From Oikopleura dioica (Eukaryota; Chordata; Appendicularia; Copelata; Oikopleuridae), in assembly GCA_907165135.1 (NCBI GenBank), contig OU015566.1, positions 9,842,157 to 9,906,156 on the forward strand: a stretch of 64,000 bases of DNA, in the 5' to 3' direction. Position 1 is the first letter of the stretch. Each line of letters begins with the position of its first letter. This document shows, in pieces, positions 56,194 through 64,000 of the stretch. Position numbers and translations under genes: made by a program. The notes beneath the pieces are model-generated. The model did not search any database, had not been told where the DNA came from, and saw only the letters and a list, made by a program, of their open reading frames with translations.

Positions 56194-57537
56194 CGAGATA
56201 TCAGAAGACAATTCGTGGTGGGATATGACACTGAATTCATCATTCTATCTACTAATGACAACTACGCGGGGCCGAAGAAAGATTTACTGAAATCAATCTT
56301 CAAAAAAAGAAGTAGGTATCTCGAATGTGGAATCAATTTTTGTTTCAATCGGAAGTTCCACGTATCTGCCAATAGGTCGTTTGGGCAGGGAGTAGTATGG
56401 AAACGCACTTTACGAAAACGCTGCGAAATGCCAAGGTGTATTTTTGACCTTCGGTGAATCTGGCGGACTGGGCGAAGTACTTTCCCAAACTCATCATGAT
56501 TTGGAAAGCGTTTGTGATGATCATGAAGCCTTGAAGTTCAAAACAACTGATCATGCCGACTCTCACAGCCACTGTACCAGCCACTGGTATATGCCTTAAA
56601 GGAGATCGTCACGGAAATTCGATCGAAGAAGACGATCTCTGGCTGAACTCGATTCTTGCCATCGCCGAACTCGCAAATGAAAAATTAGAAAACACCTCGG
56701 ACTACATTCCACTGACAATAATTCTTCAAGAAGGCTCAGCAAGAGAGCTTAAAATCCTAGCTTCATTATTGTTACTCTCTCCTATTCTCCAACCGACGCT
56801 TATTCTCCTCGATGGGACTGGAGGATTGGCTCAGCTTCTACAAAAATTGTAACCGGTTTTTGGCGGAATATTCTCAACCCGATGCGACAAAAAATGCAGC
56901 TCGAAGATACGCTCAGCTTATTTTAAACAGATACTCATACTTTGAAACATGATACTCGTCTGAAGTCGTTGCAAGTGTCACCAAAAATATTAGAAATTTT
57001 GAAGTCTTCTTGAGCTCTTGTCAATTTAAAGATGAAAGTGTCTATGATATTAACGAGCTCATGGAGTCGGTGCAGAAGATCTTCACGAAATATTTCGTTC
57101 TAAGGACAGAAACGTCCAATGATTATAAAAAGCTAATCAATCTTTGCATCTATCCGAGCGTCCCAGTCAGTCAATTATCAAAAGACGACTGTATGCATCG
57201 CTGTCTTGAGTACAGTATCAGAACTGACAATATCCAAATCGCAGAAAATATGCTTGTCAAATCAGCGAACGACTATAACTTGGAATCATGGATGACGCAG
57301 TATGGAATTTACGACGCGTTTTTCGTAGAAACCTTTCGACTGGACAACGCTGATTTTATGGGCCAAGTTCTCGATAATCAATCTAAAGACTATCTCGAAG
57401 ACGAATTCATTAATTAACCGAAATTCGCTGACTACATTGCTTCATGGATGACTTCAATGCAAAGTGGCTCGCTAAAGAAAGCGTCAAGTGTTGATTACAG
57501 ATCAAAGATTGCGAAGAACAAAAGTGGGTTGAGATCA
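56194..57537 (+). pseudogene. TRPM channel N-terminal (SLOG/melastatin homology) sequence, apparently decayed
   Basis: The segments follow TRPM order. EFIILSTNDNYAGPKKDLLK and GVFLTFGESGGLGEVL resemble the SLOG beginning. HADSHSHC matches the conserved HSH element. IPLTIILQEG with LILLDGTGGLAQLLQK matches the VxLVxEGG ... VVCDGSGxAxDLL signature. RTDNIQIAENMLV with RLDNADFMGQVLDN matches the DIAE ... RxDFVKLLLEN part of the later homology regions. Damage includes a one-base shift near 56850, TGA at 56950-56952 and TAA at 57415-57417, each with matching protein on both sides. The two 5' segments also lack a phase-correct join. No transmembrane segments follow before 58.2 kb. TRPM proteins are cation channels. 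This copy encodes no channel. Confidence 0.6.
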
Positions 57538-58246
57538 GTAAGTCCTCAGAAAATCAGCAAGACTTGACTTAATCTAATGACGGTTCGATAAACTGAACTT
57601 ACTCTGGAATTTTGGGAGAACCAAAAACTCAATACACTAAGCGCTCAAAACACGTGGTCCAACTATCGGACCACAACGCATTATCCAGCTCCGCGCGGCG
57701 CGCCAAATTCAGAGTGTGAAAAAGAGCGCTCAGGACTTTTGGCTCTAATTGACGTGTCCGTCGAGTAAAAATTCTCGTAAATGTATTGCTGGAAAGCTTG
57801 AGCCCTCATCTATAAAAATCAGCCATTGTTTTTTGAAAAATCTGTTGCGATTTTCCATCAGAAAGCAAAATGAGCTCCGTGGCAAAACGCCACCACTTTT
57901 GAGTTTTCATTCGAAACTTCACAGAGTTGTTTGTTTCTGTCATATCAGCTCACATTACAAAATTCAGGTCAAACATATATTTTCATAAAAAGTCCGAATC
58001 TCGCGACCGTTGACAAGGCTGTTGCTTTTTGATAATATCTGCCCAAGATTTCAAATCAATGTGAGGGTTCGCCCGAGTTTGTTTTTGAGTTTGTCCGGAA
58101 TGTTTTTTCTTTGAAAAATATTTCAAAACATGCAGCTTTTATACGTATTTAGCGTCTTACTCTAGTTTGAGGATTTGAAATCTCTTACTGTAGTTTGAGG
58201 AGTGTTTGTCATATGACAATGACTAGACTAGAGCATAGATCGTTTT
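57538..58246. other. Intergenic stretch
   Basis: It starts with the GTAAGT that would be a donor for the TRPM-like sequence. Two copies of a phrase like CTTACTCTAGTTTGAGGA lie near 58155-58200, just before the minisatellite. No gene is supported. Confidence 0.4.
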
Positions 58247-58512
58247 GCCATACGAGGATGGACTTTCCAGATAGTGTTTTTTGCCATACGAGGATGGACT
58301 TCTCAGATAGTGTTTTTTTGCCATACGAGGATGGACTTTCCAGATAGTGTTTTTTGCCATACGATGATGGACTTCTCAGATAGTGTATTTTTGCCATACG
58401 AGGATGGACTTTCCAGATAGTGTTTTTTTTGCCATACGAGGATGGACTTTCCAGATAGTGTTTTTTTTTTTTTCTTGCCATACGTGGCTGGACTTTCAAG
58501 ATGGTGTTTTTT
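58247..58512. repeat. Minisatellite, 7 units of about 35-40 bp
   Basis: The unit reads GCCATACGAGGATGGACTT, then TCCAGATAGTG or CTCAGATAGTG, then a run of 5-12 T. Unit length varies mostly in the T run. The TCC and CTC variants alternate over the first four units. The minus-strand ORF through the array is a by-product of the unit length. Confidence 0.95.
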
Positions 58513-59215
58513 GAGGCGCTCAAACGAGCTGATGAATAAGTTGAGTCGACTGTGGCTTAAAGTGTATAATATGTACTGTTTATTATATTAAATATAATAT
58601 GCACTTAAAAATAAACAAAATAAGAACATAATATAAGTTCAAAAATGTTTCTCTCGACAAGAATATAAAGTTGGTCTCTTTTTTGAAATTTTTATCTCTT
58701 TTCGGTTTTCATAGAAAGTCGTTTTTTAAAAACGTGGCGCTCTCCAGCGCTGCACCGGGAAAACGGTTCTTTCTTGAAGGGTTTTGGAGGCTGAAACACA
58801 TGTGAGTCACATGTTTGGGAAAAGGTTTTTAAATTGATGATAAATTAATGATACCATTACTATTTTTTCAATATAACAGTTTTGAGTCAACGATTCATGA
58901 CCCAAAATAAGGGATTATTTTCGGCGCTTAAATTTTTTTCCAATTAAAACTAATTGAGCTTAAATTTGACACGAAATAAGCCTTAGTTGATTGAAGCGAA
59001 ACATTGCAAATTTTTCATCAAGTCCTTGATGTCCTTTATTTAAAAACCTTCTGTTCTGATCGATCTGCAGCTATGAATCTCAACTCCTCGCAGTAGGACC
59101 TGTTCAAGAACTCTTTCCTTTACTACTTGATTTCAACATAGACATTTTATTTTCTATCTACAAGTCCTTTGATCCTCTCCTTCCAGGAGACACTCGACTC
59201 CGGGACTCTCTCTAG
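58513..59215. other. Intergenic stretch
   Basis: AT-rich, with a short palindromic ATATTAAATATAAT run near 58585. Upstream exons of the second kelch-like gene may lie at 59050-59210, but were not resolved. Confidence 0.35.
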
Positions 59216-59808
59216 GTTTAAACTGAACACAGTGAAAGGCGGAAGCTACTCAAGCTCCACGACAACGGAAATTCTTCAAGCCAATTCTTGGTACCAATTT
59301 GAGACATCTAGCCATCCAGTGTAGGGAACTTTCTTTGATTCAATAGACAAGATAAAACTTACAGCAATTTTTCAGAGGACATGAAGATGGATAAACGGGC
59401 ACAAAAAAATTCTAAACAAGGAAACGATATTTTCTTGAGCCAATAAAAGAGCTTGCGTTTCTGTCGATAACGGAGTGCTGACTGTAGGCGGAAAACAAAG
59501 CCCGAGCGGTGTTTATTTATTTCACAATTTTGAGTGGTCACACGTTGGTTTTATGCTCAAGGTATGTTTTGGACAGCTCTCAAATCCACGTGTTTCCCTT
59601 CTTTTAGCAAGTCAGATACAACTCGGCGATTTTTACGGGCTTATCTGTGATCGTCGTTCCTGGTTACCCAACTCGTGATGTTCAGAAATTCGCATGGACA
59701 GGAGAATCCGTTGAGAATGCTCAATTATTGATGAAGCAAGAAACTTACGATGTTCAATACCCTCTTCTCTTTTCTCTGCCACATGTCACGTGCCCAAAGC
59801 AACACTGA
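59216..59808 (+). CDS. Kelch-like protein, 3' exons (second copy)
   Basis: Exons are 59216-59318, 59378-59420, 59452-59561 and 59608-59808 (TGA). Kelch landmarks occur in order: KGGSYSSSTTTEIL then NSWYQFETSS; KMDKRAQKN; VDNGVLTVGGKQSP then VYLFHNFEW; RYNSAIFTGLSVIVVPGY. This is the usual GG ... W ... R ... GG spacing of one to two blades. The intron between 59420 and 59452 keeps the frame only if it starts with GA instead of GT and is 31 bp long. Such GA-AG introns are reported for the larvacean Oikopleura. If this is wrong, the gene is broken here. The 5' end was not found. Confidence 0.42.
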
Positions 59809-62800
59809 AGGAAACATTATAGAACTTTTCGTTATTATTTTCTTCAAAGTGCATTTTCAGACGTTTGACCAAAGAGAGGCTAAAATAAGGTTAACGTTGA
59901 TAACACTCTAAATCTGCAAGTGGTAGTTATTTGAAGACTTAACCCCAGTGGCGCGCAATTTACGTCTTTGGCGGTTCGCGCCTCGCAACCGGTTGCTCCG
60001 TCAATAACTACGCATCTCGAAGAAAGCAGGTGCGCGGTAGCCAAGCGGATTTTGTGGCTTTATTTCTCACCTTTATTTTTGCGAAAAACGATTTTCAAGA
60101 AAATTACCTCACAGTAATAAAATAAGTGCTTTTCAATTACAAAAGAAGTAATCTATTTTAATCATTATTTGATCCAAAATAATAGATAATTACTACCTAT
60201 TGACGAGTCAAATGATGAATATAATATTTCTTAATTTTCGAGCGAAAACTATTTCTCCCAGAAAAATACTAATTAATTAATCAGGTTCGAGTTACCTTCT
60301 TGGTCATGTCAACACCGAGCGGTGAATAGTTCATGAGCGAGTTGATAAATTTGAAATGAACACGAGCCCCCTTTCTCTTCCTTCTAAAGATTCTTTCCCT
60401 CCTTCCTCATTTGATTTCCCTGTTCCATTTTTTTCTGCTCAGATTCTATTTTATTCGCTAGAAGAGAAATTGACAGAGAATGACACTTTGGGCCGTGTCC
60501 TCCCAGGATCCGCGATAACTAGAGTTTCGCAAGAAGCTCAATAAGTGCCGAGTTAAACGAGAAAAGCTTATCCGCAGTAAGCACCGACTCAGACTGATAT
60601 AAGTCCTTATCGCCTCTTCCAGCACTAGACTTTTCGTCCACTTTTGTTTTCAGGAGTTTTTGTTGTCAAATCTTTATCTAAATAGCGAGGAACAGCTCAG
60701 GAAGATTAATTTTCAAAATTCGAATTTCTCAAGGGTCAATTTTTTTGAAATCATCATATTCAATGTTTCAGTATGTAGTAGACAAAGATAAGTCTATTTT
60801 ATCAAAGGGATATTAACGATAAATAAAATGGCCGTACACAAGTCGCAGGTGGATTTTCCGCTGTATTTGAGTGGATTCTGTTTCTGGATAAAATAATCAA
60901 CAGCAGTACCAAGTACAATACCAAGTAATGGATAAAATAACGGGCGAAAAGAATATTTCTTGGGAAACTACCAACGCGGCAAAAAAAATTAACCATGTGT
61001 TAGAAGAAAATATTTTGCCTGGTAAAACATGTGTAAAAAGTCACATGTTTCTTAGGAGCTTAGGTTGAGAAAAATTACTAAAGAACCATAAAAAAACAAA
61101 ATTAACAGCCAAAAAGTATTTTATCATATGTCTTCAAATTATAAAAGATGTTCTAAAAATTATTATTTGCATGTCCCAACCAGGACTTATTTCCATGAAT
61201 ACTACTGGCCTGAGCTTTTTCAAAGCTAGATATCTTTGAGATTCTCCATCAAATTTGTTAATTTAAATTTCTAGAGCTAAAAATAAAGACAATATTTTTT
61301 TGAATATAATACAGCCATATATAGATTTCGTAGTAGATCATCGAAATCATAGTCATTCTATTCCTATAATTAATTTAACTTATTGAAAACAAGATAAAAT
61401 AATTTTTTAAGTCCCGAAAAAGAAGGGATTTGTATTTCTAGAGCCAATTCTGATAACTATAAGTATCATTATCTTGCTTTATTTTAGTATATTGGAGTCA
61501 TAGGATTAGATGTCAATGTCAACAGTCAATGGAAAAGTTATCCGGACATTTTAATAAGTTAAATTTCGGCTAACGAATCTTTGGAGTCCCTGATAAAGAG
61601 AGGGGACACGCTAGTTCAAAAATAATGCGCCTTTTAGTAGTTTTAGACTCAATCAAAAATAATATTAATGACCGATGACAAGGTCTACTAAACATCGCGT
61701 TTATAGGATCATGCGCGAAAGGCGAGTAATTAGTAAGTGGGTGCATGCAAGTTATTTTTGATCAATCTAAAGCGATTGCGCAAATTCAAGAAAGTGGGGC
61801 CAACTCAGCGCTGGATGCAAATTCAATAGCAGCCCTTCCTTGCCTCTTAGTCGACAATTGATTGTCAATAACAACGGAAAATGGGGAGACGACTACTGCG
61901 ACAACGGCCGATCATGTAGCAATTACGCTCTTGCGGCCTTAGTAAGACACGTAACATATTTATGAAAACTCCAAAGCGATTACCTAACTGTTAGAAGGAG
62001 ACATAACAACTTGCCAATTACCATGTAAGCAATAACAAACACAATTAACAACTGAGGATCTCTAGATTAGAAATTGCATTTTCATTTTCTATGGGACACC
62101 ATAAAGTTGCTAAATCAAACTAAACATTAAGTCTTTTAAATTCTCATTTAATTTGTTATTATTCATAATCTCGCCAACCTACAGCAGCTTTCGCTTGCTT
62201 AGATTTATTCTTAATATTTGGCAAAAACCCTCAAAGGGTACCTTTATTTCTGAACCCTCTTTCTAGAGCTTAGAGCTAGAAATCATAAAAGATCTTTTAT
62301 GAACTCGATTTGATCATTTTCTTGCATTCAATCGATTATGGTATTGACCTAAAACGTACATGATTAGCTAATATTTTCAGATCCCAGTTAATTAATTCTA
62401 GGGGTCACGTGATCAGAGCCCTTGAAAGTTTAAAGCCAGTAATGCCCGAAAAAACGATGAGAATCACTTTTTCTTCTGAAAAATTCGAAGTGCTGGGCAA
62501 TTAGGCTCATTTTGGCCACTATTGTGCGAAAAACAACAATCTCAGAGAGAATAGGATGATGGTCAATCGGATTGACCATCATTCAAAAAAAAATGTGTAT
62601 TTTGATGTTTCAAGAGAAATGTTGATCAGAATCGCGACCGCGGAATTGGCGAAAGTTCCAGGGGTTCCAATTAAACATTTGCGAAATTTGGTAGAGGCGA
62701 TAAGCGACCAACAAAATGGCTGATAGGCGGTGATCTGCCGCTGTGTCCCGCTGGGGTCAGCGTGAGCACCCACATACTATGTCCAGCGGTGGTGCGGACA

Positions 62801-63043
62801 GCGGTTTCCGGGCTACCCGACCCAGAAATTCGGCATTGTCTCACCTTACAATTTAGTAGCTCACTCAAGCGTTCCACCAAGCTCTGACTAAGAGACCGAC
62901 GAGGGGAAAGAATTCACGCCGGAGCTGACTTACATAGTAGACGCAGAAATTCACCTACAAATGGGTTGATTGAGAAGGACGGAGATTTTTGACGAACCAA
63001 ACTCCAAACTTTACTAAGACGTGTCCTTCCATAGTTCTCGGTT
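59809..63043. other. Long AT-rich region without a convincing gene
   Basis: An ORF at 60356-60544 (plus) has a pyrimidine-rich first half that looks like an intron end (TTTTTCTGCTCAG) and a second half (LEEKLTENDTLGRVLPG) that could be a last exon. Minus ORFs at 62579-62880 overlap each other. Nothing else is supported. Confidence 0.35.
62556..62582. repeat. Perfect 12-bp stem, 3-base loop hairpin
   Basis: ATGATGGTCAAT, loop CGG, then ATTGACCATCAT. Isolated in non-coding DNA and not followed by a T run. Confidence 0.85.
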
Positions 63044-63047
63044 TTAA

Positions 63048-63783
63048 GGGACCCGGTTAGGTAGCGCCGCGCCGAACTTCATGCGCTCGCCGTTATTCTT
63101 GCGAATGGGATTTTTCAAATTTTCTTTTTGCAAATGATATCTACAGCTCTTCAGCTTTCTCATTCAGTTTTCCGTTTTTCTCTATCATCACTCATTGATG
63201 AGCTAGATCAAAAAAAAGGAGCGCAACTTCAAAAGGCATCAAGTCCTGCAAATTTTATTTTATCTTTTAGAAACCTGCACCATTAAAAAGCCCATGAAAT
63301 TCTCTACAGATTCCACCTAATGCGCAAAGCTGAAACAGTACTAATAAGCGATACGGGTCATACAAACAAAAATTCCTAGCGCGCGCCCTGCTGGAATCAT
63401 GTCTCAGGAGCCCAAAATAGCGTCCTGCCGCGCCGCGCCGTGCTGAGCGCGCTAAGATCTCTGGTTTATCAGCCTTTAATCCGAAATATGTAATGTTTCA
63501 GCTTTGCGCATTAGGTGGAATCTGTAGAAAATTTCAAGGGCTTTTTAATGGTGCAGATTTCTAAAAGACAAAATAAAATTTGCAGGACTTGATGCCTTTT
63601 GAAGTTGCGCTCCCCTTTTTTGATCTAGCTCATCAATGAGTGGTGATAGAGAAAAACGGAAAACTGAATGAGAAAGCTGAAGAGCTGTAGATATCATTTG
63701 GAAAAAGAAAATTTGAAAAATCCCATTCCCAAGAATAACGGCGAGCGCTTGAAGTTCGGCGCGGCGCTACCTAACCGGGTCCC
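63048..63783. mobile_element. TTAA-flanked inverted-repeat element (piggyBac-type MITE)
   Basis: TTAA occurs at 63044-63047 and 63784-63787. Between them are 290-bp inverted arms (63048-63337 and 63494-63783) starting GGGACCCGGTTAGGTAGCGC. Paired coordinates sum to 126831 at both arm ends, with only a few mismatches. The 156-bp centre is GC-richer, with runs of GCGCGC, and codes for nothing. TTAA target duplication is the hallmark of piggyBac-type insertion. The family is inferred from that. Confidence 0.87.
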
Positions 63784-63787
63784 TTAA

Positions 63788-64000
63788 CCTCAAATGATCT
63801 CAAAAAAAGGAAATAATAATAATAAACTTTTTGGTCCTGAACTATGAAATTTCGCGCAAAACTATCGCTGAAAATTGTACTAAGAAATGAACCCCTTTGA
63901 AAACCTTCTGAAGTTCTGAAAACCGTCCCCAATTTGTTGGGACATGTGTGGCACCCAAGTGGCTAAACCACGTCTCCGGAAATCGGCTCCCCTTTGATCC
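63788..64000. other. Window edge, nothing recognised
   Basis: No gene, repeat or RNA feature could be supported in the last 213 bases. Confidence 0.5.

Noticed and set aside
58209-58523. 104-codon minus ORF of repeated SPSSYGKK-like peptides
   Set aside because: It is a translation of the minisatellite and has no start, splice or domain evidence.
1-64000. Bacterial or viral origin, operons, ribosome-binding sites or CRISPR arrays
   Set aside because: Spliced genes, a tRNA with a eukaryotic intron, poly(A) signals and metazoan domain families exclude a prokaryotic reading. No regularly spaced direct repeats with unique spacers are present.

Overview
The window reads as nuclear DNA of an animal with a compact, AT-rich genome. 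Protein-coding signal comes in short exons joined by GT-AG introns of roughly 38-60 bp, with occasional longer introns. AATAAA poly(A) signals follow several stop codons, and one tRNA carries a canonical eukaryotic intron. The encoded families are metazoan: a cGMP-dependent-kinase-type AGC kinase, RING proteins, and a TRPM channel N-terminus. The very short introns, small genes and one possible GA-AG intron fit a larvacean tunicate such as Oikopleura. That assignment is inferred, not proved by the sequence.

Layout. 0.6-3.4 kb (minus): ten exons of a PKG-type kinase. 3.4-17 kb: mostly non-coding, with a few weak exon candidates. 17-20.6 kb: small plus-strand genes of unknown function, one carrying two inverted-repeat insertions. 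21.5-27.5 kb: two paralogous zinc-cluster/coiled-coil/RING genes in opposite orientation around a coiled-coil gene. 28-29.6 kb: an exon followed by a TA-flanked MITE, then a 223-aa ORF. 33-38.9 kb: three small genes (unknown, acidic, and a 59-aa ORF). 39-45 kb: a foldback element, an interstitial telomere-like repeat, a coiled-coil fragment, a tandem pair of small membrane-protein genes, and a hAT-type non-autonomous element. 48.1-50.6 kb: a near-perfect inverted repeat with arms of about 1.2 kb. 52.2 kb: tRNA-Leu(CAA). 54.8-59.8 kb: two kelch-like genes flanking a decayed TRPM N-terminal sequence and a minisatellite. 63.0-63.8 kb: a TTAA-flanked inverted-repeat element.

The best-supported items are the kinase, the two RING genes, the tRNA and the five non-autonomous DNA transposons whose terminal inverted repeats and target-site duplications can be read directly. 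Many other small gene calls rest on open reading frames joined by introns in compatible phase. ORFs of 50-60 codons are common by chance in DNA of this composition, so those calls carry low confidence. No operon or pathway linking the genes is evident. The shared themes are paralogous pairs (RING, membrane protein, kelch-like) and heavy remodelling by small inverted-repeat elements.
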